From Casuarina equisetifolia (lineage: Eukaryota; Streptophyta; Magnoliopsida; Fagales; Casuarinaceae), in assembly GCA_028551475.1 (NCBI GenBank), contig CM052361.1, positions 27,107,491 through 27,171,490 of the forward strand: 64,000 nucleotides of DNA. Reading direction: 5' to 3'. Shown piece after piece: positions 39,111 through 50,600 of this stretch (the stretch's first letter is position 1; each line of letters begins with the position of its first letter). The notes below the pieces were generated by a model that had not been told where the DNA came from, ran no database searches, and saw only the letters and a list, made by a program, of their open reading frames with translations. Made by a program: the position numbers and the translations under genes.

Positions 39111-39308
39111 AAATTTCCTTGATGAGTTCTAAGCTACTTGCCAATCCACAGTCCAACAGTTCCTTGATGAGTTCAAGCCCTAGATAGACTCATTTTGTAA
39201 CTCTGCCTATTGGGCAGGGTTTTGACACAGCTTATAGAATGTAGACATTTCATAACTTGTATACGTCCTCAACCGGATACATTAGCTTAGAACTCATCAA
39301 GGAAATTT
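39111..39308. repeat. 26-base perfect inverted repeat (hairpin or MITE-like)
   Basis: The arms 39111-39136 and 39283-39308 are exact reverse complements, separated by 146 bases. A 15-base part of the left arm (ttccttgatgagttc) is repeated directly at 39160-39174. No target-site duplication is evident. It could be a small non-autonomous DNA element, a local rearrangement scar or a hairpin-forming transcript region. Confidence 0.75.
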
Positions 39309-39714
39309 ATGAACATTTTCTTTCAGAAATGAGTTTATCTTCTAGTGGTGATGCTGCCAAGACAGTAGTAATATGAAAGGAGAAAAAGGACAAATGTGGA
39401 GTTCTAGAAGTCTAACGATCTTAAACGGTGTCGTGGTAAGAGAAATCTAATATAAATAAGAACAAAGCTGTACTCAAAAGGGCGCCTTTTTGGCTGAGAG
39501 GCAAAGCTGCTCAAAGTGCCTTTCGTCTTTCTTCAGTTGCTGGGCCGATCGACGTTCTCACTGTACGTCTGCTTCGAGTTGCATATTTGAATGTATTTGA
39601 ATGATTTGAGCGAAAGATAACATTTCTTTTTGTTTGTTTTCATAGATTCCCAAGTACCCCCAAGGCAACGTCTTGTTCGAAAGGTCCCATTTTTCTGAAC
39701 CCTCGCTGCCGAGC

Positions 39715-41922
39715 ATGGCTAAGATACGCGCCTCCAGAACCTACGAAGCTGCTCGTGACCAACAAATTGAACTAAACAAAAAGAAATTGGAGGTCTTTTT
39801 TTACTGGCGTTCCTTTTTATTTTTGGAAAAAATTGTTCTGTTGATTCGTTCCCTGATTGTACCAAATATAAAAAGAAAATGTAGCTTGCAAGTTGCAGTG
39901 AGTAAGAAAAGAATTCACCTCTATACTACCTCTTTGTTTACTTCCTTTTTCCTCTTAAAGCAGGCTCTAGGAATTTTGAAGATTTCGAAAAGTTTGGCCG
40001 AACCATCAAGCTCGGGGAACAAGTTGCAGGTAGGCCTCGTTATGTTTTCTCTCGCAGTTATGGGGTAATTGACTCTTGTTGATTTATCTTTGGATTTCAT
40101 TGTTGTATCACTCTGTATGGTGCAGCAACGTCTTCCAATACCCAAACCGAAGACCACCGATATATCGGAGCCAAGACGCTCTGCCCGCGCACGCAACCCG
40201 GTCCCTTCATATCGTGAAGACGTAAGTAAAGATCCTGGTAGCTTGCCAGCTAGCTCACAGTCTGGGGTTAAACACTGTTTGCGTTGGGTGGATGTGTTGT
40301 GAAAAAAAAAAAAATAGAAATAAAGATTTTTGATTGTGTAAAAGATATATATATATATATGTTAATGTCAATTTAACATAATCAATCCATGAATAACAAA
40401 AGGTTCCTTTTCTTACAATTTCAGATCGAGATAGGCCTTCCACCTTTGCAGAAGAGGTCAAGGCCGAACTCATCCGGAAGGTGGATTTCATTGTATTGTC
40501 GAACTCTTCTTACTTCTCTACATTCCATTAAAAAATTTTGTAGTGACTTTTGTGGGATTTCAGCTATCTTGCAAGGCCATTAGATGAAGTCAGAGAAGCT
40601 TCAGACAAAGAACGAGGACGTGCTTTTGAGGCTGCAGTGGAGCTCCAAAGCAATCTGAAGTCTAGAAATCCATCTTTTGTCAAATCGATGGTCCGCTCTC
40701 ATGTTTATAGTTGTTTCTGGTTGGTATGTACCGACGGAGGATATCCTCATTGTAGCCATTTTGTCTGTATATGTTAACTATGCTTAATCTAATTTGCATG
40801 CCATATGTGCGAGGAAGGTATCCATGTTGCTACTGAAACGATAGCATCTAGCTAGTTCAGTGGTTGGGTGGCTGACCTTTACATTCTGTCTTTATGATTA
40901 GGGTCTTCCTTCTAAATTCTGTGAGGATCATCTTCCGAAAACATTGTTGCATATGGTACTGGAGGACGAAGATGGCGTGGAATTCGAGGCAACATACATT
41001 GGTAAAAGAAGTGGGCTTAGTGGGGGCTGGAGAGCATTTGCATTGAACCATAAGTTGGACGATGGGGACGCACTGGTGTTTGAATTGACTGAGCCAACGA
41101 GATTTAAGGTAGGTCTCAAAATCACTGTCTGACATTTTCGAACGGGACAATCATTATCTGATTTGAGTATACAAGCAGCTCTACAAAACTTTGGAAAAGC
41201 TCAGCATGATTTTTGTGCTTTTTTAGTATCCGGTTTATGACTTACTTCCGTTCTTGCCATGTCATGCCATGTACTTGGGTTGATTCTTTGCTTTATATGC
41301 ATGAGTGTATGCATATTTGTACAAGAACATAGTTTTTATGCTTTTCCGGTTAACATCTTTACTAGCCTAAAAGTTATGTCAGTAAATGACTGGCTTTAAT
41401 CTTGAAATTTTCAAGCGAAGCATGTTCGGTCGGCATTTCCCATTTTGTTTGTAGATATTGCTTGTTATAGATTAAACAATACAATGACTGTAAATACTGC
41501 AGATATACATTGTAAAGGCATTTCCACATTTCGTTCAAAAGCAAAGTGAAGATTATGAGGACAAAGAAGAAATTCCAACTGCTGAGACAACATCAAAGGC
41601 AGGACTGAGGCTTGAATGGTGTCCCAAGCAGACACGAAAGTTGAGTAAAGCTGCAGTACATACAGGCAATATCTTGGAAAATCCTCAAAAGCCTCGACCG
41701 GAGAGTGGAACAAATAGCGAAGACAAATCACAGGATGAAAATAAAAACAAGACACGGAATGGTTTTCCAAAGAGTCGAAAGCGAAAGGGAGATCAGCTGC
41801 AACCAAATAGTGGACTAAAGAAGGTTGGAATTGTTGAGAATAGTGGCAGATGTGCTCCTCGGAAATCTGGAAAGAAACCTGCCCCAAAGCATTTGTGCAA
41901 GAAAGCATTTAGTGGAGAGTGA
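39715..41922 (+). CDS. B3 DNA-binding domain protein (At3g19184/At5g42700-like)
   Basis: Predicted nuclear DNA-binding protein of about 360 residues. Exons: 39715-39792, 39964-40029, 40126-40221, 40425-40480, 40564-40723, 40902-41108, 41503-41922. The N-terminus MAKIRASRTYEAARDQQIEL is typical of this B3 group. A basic patch (EPRRSARARNP) follows, then YLARPLDEVREASDKERGRA, then the B3 domain at about 132-232 (SFVKSMVRSHVYSCFWLGLP, SGLSGGWRAFALNHKLDDGD, FELTEPTRFK). The C-terminal 130 residues are basic and low in complexity, with a likely nuclear signal (KSRKRKGD). B3 proteins of this type probably bind DNA, but their target sites are not well known. Intron 1 (171 bases) is open and in frame with exon 1. 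The start at 39715 fits the family; an in-frame upstream stretch exists but looks untranslated. Confidence 0.88.
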
Positions 41923-43962
41923 AGAGGATTCATCATTTCCTTCAGGTTTGCAAAAGTCAGAGCTTTTAATTGGTTGGCGGGTTATAATATCAATAGAAAG
42001 AAACGTTGGCTGTTCTTTTTGCCTGTAATATGATGCTACTCTGCTCTCTGAGTTTTGACTGTTGTCAACATTTTTGCCTTACTCCAGACTTCGAAAAGTT
42101 GAGGAGTGATGTTGATGTTGATGGAATCGTGTTCTTGGCATACTGAGCTTAGAAATATGCTTTCAAAGGCATATCAGCAATGGATCTTTGTCTACTTTTA
42201 GGGCTCAATGCAGGAGCAGAATTTCCTCCAAAAAAGTAATGCGGAAGTACCTTTTCTATAGGCATGTGACGGACAAATCTTAGTCGTGGAGACATGTTGC
42301 TTGCAATTTGATTCAAGCGTTATATCCTAAGGTTTTGTAGAGCTGAACTTTACCAAAGTTTTGTAGAGCTACTTGTATAGTCAAATCAGATTATGCTTGT
42401 AAAATGCATGCATGTCCCAAATGGTGATAGACGGGTCTATTTAGAGCATTCATTGGTTCACCTTTTCTCCTTTGTTATTTTACTTCGTGGTGCAAATATG
42501 CCTTGTTAAACAGGTCATTTGAGGGTTGTCACATTTGGGTTTTACAGTGGGATTATAAATGTTCTTAGCATACAATCAAATGTTCCAAAACACTAGCATC
42601 TCTTCATCTCTGGTCTCCTAAATGGTGCTAAAGTCCAACCCAAGGTAAGTTTTAACTTTCATGCAATCTTTGAAGAAAAAGAATACAAACTGATGCGTGA
42701 CAAAGGACACACTTACTAAAAGCCATAAAAAGACATCGGTTACGGAGCTTGAGGCATGTTTTTACAATTGGAAGTAACAAGCCGAGACTAGCACATGGTG
42801 GGATTGAGTGAACTGACTTCTCATATTAATACTCTCACCAGACAAAATCCAGCCAGCCTTTGTATCATGATTGCTTGATGTGGATGGGAGAAAAGTGAAG
42901 TAATTGGAAGAAAAATCATTTCTGTTTGTCTGTTAGAAAATAAAAAAAGTGACTCACAAAAAGCATACAAACAAACAATGACTTAGGTTAAAATTGTACT
43001 CCATTATTTGTGCGATATGATGGCCGTTACTTCTTTTTCTATCACAAATAAATCATAAAATAATGGCATTCCACTACTACTCTCTTGCTTGAAATTTGAC
43101 ATAAACTGATGAAAATTGTCCCACACCAACTTATCCGCCTTTCCACCTAAGTTTCCATCTTAAAAAGCGGACAAATTTCCTTGTTATATCATGTTGTCCA
43201 AGACTATGTTGCATGAAAAACAGGAAACTCAGCTTTAGGAGAGTCTAGATACGATTTTCTCAAACACTGGGCACCGCAAAACTATGCTGTAAGAGGTGCG
43301 TATACATGCAGAGATGCAATGAGACACTAAATTTTTAAGGCAGCATACGAGAAAAGTAAAAAAAGAACACATTTCTCTCAGTAGAGGGAAGGGAGCATCA
43401 TGCAGCATAGGATTCCCATTTGAGGGGTGCTTGAAAAGCACGTAGCACTGCACGTTGGGACAGCGACAACGATGTGTGGATCAAAACAAAGCTTGGGGAA
43501 GCCCCCCAATTATTAAAATTACTCATCATCATCGTGCAAAATGTGCTCTGTTATGGCATGTGTTTGTGCCTTGTAATGTCTATTTGTGACTTCAACTATA
43601 AATTGAGGTGTTTGGCTTGATTACGACGCACCGTCCTTCCTACTGTAGATGATGTGCATGTGAGGTGAAATTGTCCATCTATGCTCGCTGATGCTCTGGA
43701 GCAATTACATTGTCAATGATCTCATCCATGCCGCTGAATGCACTTTAACGTGAGGGGTGCTTTAAATAAAATCCTGTAAATTCAAAAACCATCCATAAAA
43801 TGATCATCCTTATATATGCGTGCGTAGTCCTTTGAGCAAAAGGGGATTGACTGGGGAGCTTAAATTTACACTGCATTTGTAATTTTAAATTGTATTGTCC
43901 TTTTTGTGTTAAGAGATTGTTGCCTACGAGAGCCACCACCAGTCTCATGAGTGAGAAGATGG

Positions 43963-43998
<36 letters not shown>

Positions 43999-44997
43999 TA
44001 ATTATAGATCAGTCAACGATTGTGTTATACATAAATCTATATATGTATATATTAATCATTTTTGTCAAACTCATATCTTAATAATATATTTTTTATTTAA
44101 AAAATCATCTCGTTTTATGTTTTGCTTTTGGGAGGGAGCGCTCCTTACAAATAGAACTTCTCATGTTCTGTTTACTCCCACAAGGCCCTTACTAGCAATG
44201 CAAGACTGAGAAATGGGATTCGATTAGTATCAACGGCAAAATCGATGTGTATGACACTGAAACTGAATGCATAGGAAACGGGATACGCCATCCTCCCTCT
44301 ATAAACAAGCAACATTTATGGCCTATTCTACCGTTTTGTTAATTGTTCTATCTCAAATTTGATTGAACTCATTAATTATTATAGATAGGCAGAATTTATA
44401 AACATTTTTTTTGGCTCACATCTTAATATATTTTCTTATCATAATTATTTAAATTATTAAACCATCATAATAGTAGATTACACGAGTGATGAATGAACTC
44501 AAATTATAAAGAACCCATGAGAATACTGAGATTGTATAATCTAATGTCCTTTCCAGTATAATTGGAAAAAGAAAGAGAGAGAATGAAAGGAAGGAAAGAA
44601 AGAAGAAGAAGAAGAAGAAGAAGAAAACGCATAAGAAAATAAAGGAAAGGTGATGAATTGACGGCCCTCGTCTCGATGAAACTGCAAGGGCCACCTTTAA
44701 TAGGAGTGAAGGGTGCTGGAAAGGTCAAGGAGAAACAGAGAAATGTTGGGATATTAATGGGCGAAATGCCTCCATGGTCAAATTGACCATGAACCTTCTT
44801 TTGCAAGGAAAAACGACAATGACCTGACACTATTATTGTCTGGGAAGGGTTTCCGGCACACAATAAATGCCCGCCTACCTATCATAAATACCAGCGAAAC
44901 AAAGACGCAGAATGGGAAAAATGCGTATATTTTTAAGCCACGAAAGAGAAGAGCTCAACTTTAAGCAAAGAAGAAGCAGAAATTTGTGAGATCTGAC
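41923..44997. other. 3 kb spacer after the B3 gene
   Basis: No gene is recognised. The B3 3' untranslated region probably covers the first few hundred bases. The right arm of the B3-flanking inverted repeat is at 42279-42327. A short tandem pair (aaagttttgtagagct) sits near 42330-42371. A run of about 23 T lies near 43970-43992, and a GAA microsatellite near 44598-44625 within purine-rich DNA. Confidence 0.6.
42279..42327 (-). repeat. Right arm of the 49-base inverted repeat around the B3 gene
   Basis: Reverse complement of 38941-38989 with 5 mismatches. The arms are 3.3 kb apart. A shorter match (aacctt) continues past the outer edge after a small gap. Confidence 0.75.
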
Positions 44998-45978
44998 CTA
45001 CAGCACATACTCGTTCTCCAATATCGGTCGCGTCCGAGTCCCCATTGCCAATGGAGCCCTGGTGTTCCCAATGGATTTCCTTTCCAACGTTTCACCACCT
45101 TCTGCCGTCCATTCCCTCTGCTTCACCTTCTTCTTTTCTTTACACCTTCTCAACAGCACAACTGATACACCCACTAAGGCCAATACGACAAGCGCACCTA
45201 CCAAACATCCTACAACCATCCACACGTTGGGGTTGCCCTTTCCTCCAGAACCACCATCACTAGGAGGCGGAGCCTCCGCGTTGGGAGCTGCAGAGGGAGC
45301 AGTAGACTCGACCGCGATAGAGAAGTGTCCTTGTTCAGTTGCAGAACACACATTTCCGGATTGCACATTGTCAAACTGCACTGAACCATTCAAATCAAAG
45401 TATATACACTTGGGTGACAAACTATCTGGAGCTGAACTCGAATTTTTGAAACTAATCAAGATGGGCTTATCGGATGCTCTTATGTACAGTTCCGGTAGAT
45501 TTGAAGCAGATAAATCAGAAGCATTATAGGCCAGTAGACCCACGACAGGAGCTAAATAAGTGAACCCAGGTAAAGGGTAAAAAATAGAAGACCAGTTGGC
45601 AAGGTTGTGGTATACCAAACTGAGCCTCTCCACATAAGGCTGTTCAGTGACCCCTACTGGGATCTGGAACTCCTTATAGACGCGAACACCTCTGGTTCTG
45701 AGGCTACCGCTCCGGAGCCTCATGGCTGAAACCTGAAGCCCTGAAAGATTTTTGGGAACGTGGGCATCTCTAGGAATGCCCGTTCTGGGGCGGTCACCCA
45801 AGGCCCTGAAAGCATAATCTTGAAGGAGCGCGTCAAGCGACCGTGCCGAGATTCCGTCTAGCTGAGCATCCAGGAATGGCAGCCAGCTGAGAAGGCATAG
45901 CAAGACGACAACTACAGAAAGACTGGCCCGTTCGATCCTTGTCTCTTCCGTGTGATCGAGTTGATCAGGTTTCCTCAT
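44998..45978 (-). CDS. DUF1191 single-pass membrane protein
   Basis: Intronless gene for a 326-residue protein of the plant-specific DUF1191 family (relatives include At4g22900 and At4g11950, from memory). An N-terminal hydrophobic signal (SLSVVVVLLCLLSWLPFLDA, about residues 20-39) is followed by the conserved LDALLQDYAFRAL block. The extracellular domain has few cysteines (KCIYFDLNG, GNVC) and ends in a Ser/Pro/Gly linker (APPPSDGGSGGKG). A membrane segment (VWMVVGCLVGALVVLALVGV) and a basic cytoplasmic tail (RRCKEKKKVKQ) complete it. The likely location is the plasma membrane or endomembranes. The biochemical function of the family is not established. The start chosen is the first ATG, at 45978. 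Confidence 0.9.
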   Translation of the reverse strand: MRKPDQLDHTEETRIERASLSVVVVLLCLLSWLPFLDAQLDGISARSLDALLQDYAFRALGDRPRTGIPRDAHVPKNLSGLQVSAMRLRSGSLRTRGVRVYKEFQIPVGVTEQPYVERLSLVYHNLANWSSIFYPLPGFTYLAPVVGLLAYNASDLSASNLPELYIRASDKPILISFKNSSSAPDSLSPKCIYFDLNGSVQFDNVQSGNVCSATEQGHFSIAVESTAPSAAPNAEAPPPSDGGSGGKGNPNVWMVVGCLVGALVVLALVGVSVVLLRRCKEKKKVKQREWTAEGGETLERKSIGNTRAPLAMGTRTRPILENEYVL

Positions 45979-47699
45979 TTTGAGAAACAATGCCAGATCT
46001 CCTTAAACTGAAAAAGAAAGCCTGTCCGTTCTAGAGAAATTCGGCCTCTTCACGCAGGAGGATTTTCATAAGCATTATCTTGGAAGTATCTGTGCTTTAT
46101 CAGCACAACCGCTTTGCCTTTGCTTCATCTCCATGATCTCCAGATCAGTTCACTTCTCACAAAAGAAGACCCAAAAAAGGAAAAGCAGTAAATAGGAGTA
46201 AATGTAGCACTGTCGTTGGCGTTAAAACTCAGTATAACGCCGCAAGAATAGCTTCTTTATGAGCTCTTCTTACCACTTAACCACTGTAACACCCACTTGC
46301 CAAGTGTGATAGGGACCAAACGATATTTAATCACCACCATCACCATGGATGCTTTTTTTTTTTTTTTTTTTTAACCCTACTCATGCCTAACGATATTTAA
46401 TAACCACAATGGATACCCTTTTTTTTTTTTTCCACTACTGCCTGCTTGGTTGGTCAAACCTATGATCAAGTAGTCCTAAGCGACACTTCCACTAAGTTAA
46501 GTGCTTGTTAACACCAACTTATAAAAGTGGGTTTTTAAAGTTCCCTCTTCTATGTTATTGTTTTTGGTTTTTTTAAAAGGGACTACGAAGCTTAAGTTAT
46601 TAGAATTCTAAGTTGGGAGTTTAAAGCCCCTAACTTATTGGGAGTGCAGGCCCCCTTTGGGTTATCATTGAGCCAGGGGAGAATCCCAAGACTTATAAGA
46701 GAGAAGGGGAAGGGGAAGGGAAAGGGAGGGGGGCCACGAACCCCAACCTGTTGGTGGGGACCCCCTTTGATTTATTAATTTGCGGAATGAGGTTATACGA
46801 CACAATTTGGATGTGGTAAGGGATGCAATATGCTTAGTGCATCGCATTCGGTAATCCTTTATGAGATGCGGCATCATTTGTTGCTTCAAATTCTCTTGCT
46901 GAACCAGAGATTTCGTTGAGATGGCGATACATTCAAGACATATAGGAAGACTATTTGATATCACGTGCTTCTCCGCATTATCTTTGGCTTAATGATTAGG
47001 CGCTAGAAATATGAACATTTTGCACCCAAAAAGAAGACTAGGTTCACAAATAATATGATGAAAGCCATCCACAGTCCAACATGTTGGTTATTTTAATAGC
47101 GGATTGATTACGGAATGAGTCCTTTTAATCATTGAGGCTCGTGTATGGTCTGTGAGGAGATGGAGGATCATTATGATCTACGATCATCTACGAAGGAGAT
47201 GCATAGATATTGTTTTGGGTGATGCAAAAGTGAAGGGATTGCTTGTGCAGTAGGAAATTGGGGTTGTTGGTTGAGGGTTTCTGTCAATATTGATCAGCCA
47301 AGTTTGGGGACAGCGGCAATTATGTCTTTCGATTTTATGGTGGAACCTTTGTGTCGGCAAAGTGATTTATAAACGTCGTAATAGAACATGGCGTAACTAA
47401 GTGAAGATCGTTAGATGTCCAGTGGCTTTAGAGCTTCAACAAAACAGAGATGGACGATGAAAGGGGTACATGAGCAGAAGCAAAGAGCAGTAACTTTTTA
47501 CACGATCGTGACGCTGCATTTATGGTGGGAAAAAATCTTTCTGAGAAGTGATGAGAAAAAAGAGCACAAAAAGGCCTCCCTTCTCTTTCTCAATCACACA
47601 ACACAGCACTTATACACACATAAAGGACGTCCTAATCACGCACAGAGTCTCTTACTTCACTCTTGTTCCGATCCGATTCAACAAAGGGTTCAGGCTTTG
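45979..47699. other. Spacer between the DUF1191 gene and the RING gene (divergent promoters)
   Basis: No gene is supported. The two flanking genes are divergent, so both promoters lie here. A short duplicated unit with poly-T tails lies at 46320-46432. Purine-rich sequence spans 46680-46730. An in-frame open stretch runs upstream of the RING start from 47415 but is more likely leader. Confidence 0.55.
46318..46432 (+). repeat. Duplicated unit ending in poly-T
   Basis: The word aacgatatttaat followed by cacca/aacca, atggat and a long T run occurs twice in tandem (about 46318-46373 and 46389-46432). The T runs are about 22 and 13 long. It may be a small duplication of one T-tailed fragment. 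Confidence 0.6.
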
Positions 47700-50600
47700 A
47701 TGCAAATGGAGATACCCGCTGCAGCCACCGACGCTTCTTCCCCTTCTCCTTCTTCTTCTTTCTCTTACGCCGACAATATTGGTGGTAAGAGTACTGATTC
47801 TGGAAGTTGCGGAATACAAGCTGCAGCTTCCAATATCATACTGGGGCCACTCACTGGCCTGTTGGAGTCTTCTGGTACACTGGGAGGAGGTGGAAGAGCA
47901 GGCAGCTGCAATTCCCCAGAAACAGAGTACCTGCAAGTTGATAGCAGAGGTTATAATGACAGTGATGATCCTTTCCCACGAAGCGGTCACGAGGAGGAAG
48001 AGGAGGAGGAGGAAGTGTCCATCAGGATTATTGGTGCACCGGAAGCTGAAGCAGAGGCAGAGCGCGAGCATTTCTCTGCTCAGCAACACACTCCCGCTAA
48101 TCCAACACTTGTATCTCTATCGGATCTCACTAATTCTACAAGCACTAGAAGTTATGATATCCAGCACTTGGTCCGCTGTTTAGAGCAGATTCTCCCTTTC
48201 TCCTTGCTTCTTTTGCTCGTCTTCATTCGTCAACATCTTCAAGGTATTTTTCGCCTCCTTTTCCTATTCTGATACCTGTTTTGTTCTTCATCCATAATGC
48301 CATTGTAAACCGAGTACTCTGTTGGAACCTTACGACATTTGTTTTCCATACTTTCACCAACAAAAAGATGTGCAGATATTCCTGTAATCTAAAAGCTTGG
48401 GTTCGTCTCATCAGGTTTCGCTGTTGCTCTTTGGATCGCTGCCGTCATGTTCAAATCTAATGATATTTTACGGAAGCAGACCGCTCTTAAGGTTCATTTT
48501 ATTTGGTCTTTGAATGCCTATTGCATTCCTATAATTTTGGATTTTTCACTGCATTCTTGCTTGTTCTTTGAGCATCCGATTTTCTGGCCTACAGGAGGAG
48601 AGGAAAATCTCTGTTCTCCTAAGCATTTCTCTGGTGTTCACGCTTCATATAGTTTGTGTTTATTGGTGGTATCGGAGTGATAACCTGCTATTACCCTTCG
48701 TATTAATTCCCCCCACCGGAATACCTCCTTTTTGGCATGCCGTGTTCATCATCACAGTAAATGGCAAGTATCCAGCACTACCCTTTTAACTGGTTTTTGC
48801 CCCACAGACGTTGATCACACCCTTTTAGCATAGCCTTCACTCTTATGGTTCGTTTGGACATGATTTTTCTTGTTGGACACCAGTTTCTGCAGATCAACTT
48901 TTTATAATCTTTGAAGTGGTTATGTGGATTTTTAAAATTTTGTTTTAACTGGTGTCTCGATGATGGTTTTCTTTTTAGACATTATGGTGCGACATACAGC
49001 TATGGCTCTCAAATGTATACTTCTGATCCACTACAAGAACAGTAGAGGCTTCCTTAAACAGGTCGCTTATGTTACAGTTAGAACCTGTTCTTGCTCTTCA
49101 CTTTCTTCTTTTGATGTATTGAATTCCGGTGACAGTTGAAGGTCTCTGTTTATCCAGGGTCAAATGCTAAGTCTTGTGGAGTATCTCTTGCTGCTCTACC
49201 GTGCTATGTTGCCCATACCTGTTTGGTATAAGTTCTTTCTAAATAAAGAATATGGAAGCCTTTTTTCTTCATTCATTACAGGGTTATATTTAACCTTCAA
49301 GCTTACATCACTTGTGGAGAAGGTATGAACTTCCATGCTTTTTTCTCGTTTTCTGAATCCACTTCAAAAGGTCTGATTTCTCTTCTATCCTATATTCTAA
49401 TGTCACTTTGTCACATTCATCCCACAGGTCCAATCCTTACTTGCTGCACTGAGGGCTTTGTCACATAAGGAGATGCATTACGGTTCTTATGCTACGTCTG
49501 AACAGGTCAGTATATCTCTTTTGAGTTTATAGATTTCCAATTGTTCTCCCTGTCTATCCGTATGCCTCTGTTCCTCTGAGCATACTTTAGAAGCTAGTCG
49601 TTACGCTTTCTTCTAAGATGAATATAGATTTTTCCAACCCATCGCATCTGTTCACATCAGCAAAGCTTCTCATATAGCCCCTTATGTTGTTACCAATGTG
49701 TGCTTCAGCTACAGGCCATGGAACTAAACAAAATTTGTGCCTTCAAAGAGATCTGCTTGTAAAGGTTATGGTTAAAATGAAAATTACCTCTCTTCTATTT
49801 TTATCTTTTAGAATAATTATGCAAAGTTGTTAGAAAGTAAGAAAACTAAGGAGAGCCCAAGGAGGTGAGTGTTAAGGTTTCGTAGATCGCATCATGATCT
49901 ATACATGGATTGAATACACAATGATACAAATGCACACATCTAAACATAACAAATTTTAAGAAAGTTTGAATCAACATAATGTCTTAAGGTTTTTATCAAT
50001 GTTTTTCATAGATTTTTTGTTACTTACTCTCATACCAATCTAGTAACATATTATGGAATTTTCTCATCACTTGAAACTCAAAAAGTACTCATCACAAGTT
50101 TATAGGGCACTCATCACAAGCATTTATACCATCATCTCATTTAAACTCCTTTGCCTCCATTTTTTTTATAGGGGAAACTTAGATATTGCAATTACAATTA
50201 TACATAGCAAATTTTAAGGAAGTTTAAATCAACACAATGTCTTATGTTTTCTATAGATATTTTTCATAGATTTTCTCCTACTTGCTCTCATACCAATCAA
50301 GCAACATTTTATGGAATTTTCTCATCAACTATAACATATGAAGTACTCATCACAAGCTTATGGGGCACTCATCATAAGCATTTATACAACCATCTTATTT
50401 AAACTACTTTATCTCCATTTTTTTTAGAGAGAAAACCTAAATACTATGATTATAATTGTAATAACCTTTTTACTAATTAGGATATTATAACTTTATCACT
50501 CACCTAAATGTTCGACTAATCTTAATAGTTTGCGTACTTGAAATGCAAAGTGAGAAGCTAGATTAGGTAGAAATACCAATTATAAGTATCGTAGGTAATG

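Larger units (their letters stand above)
38282..39714. other. Spacer between RPL10 and the B3 gene, with short direct and inverted repeats
   Basis: There is no gene. A 48-base tandem pair lies at 38642-38737, one arm of a 49-base inverted repeat at 38941-38989, and a 26-base perfect inverted repeat at 39111-39308. The last 200 bases presumably hold the B3 gene promoter and leader; no clear TATA box was identified. Confidence 0.6.

Noticed and set aside
39673-39714. An upstream in-frame start for the B3 protein
   Set aside because: The family N-terminus begins at MAKIRASRTYEAARD. The extra 14 residues look like leader.
46665-46964. A 99-codon minus-strand open frame between the DUF1191 and RING genes
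   Set aside because: Low-complexity purine-rich sequence, no family match and no splice or start context.
47415-47699. An in-frame upstream ATG extending the RING protein by 95 residues
   Set aside because: The extension looks like untranslated leader and does not resemble the family N-terminus. The ATG at 47700 is preferred, though the other cannot be excluded.
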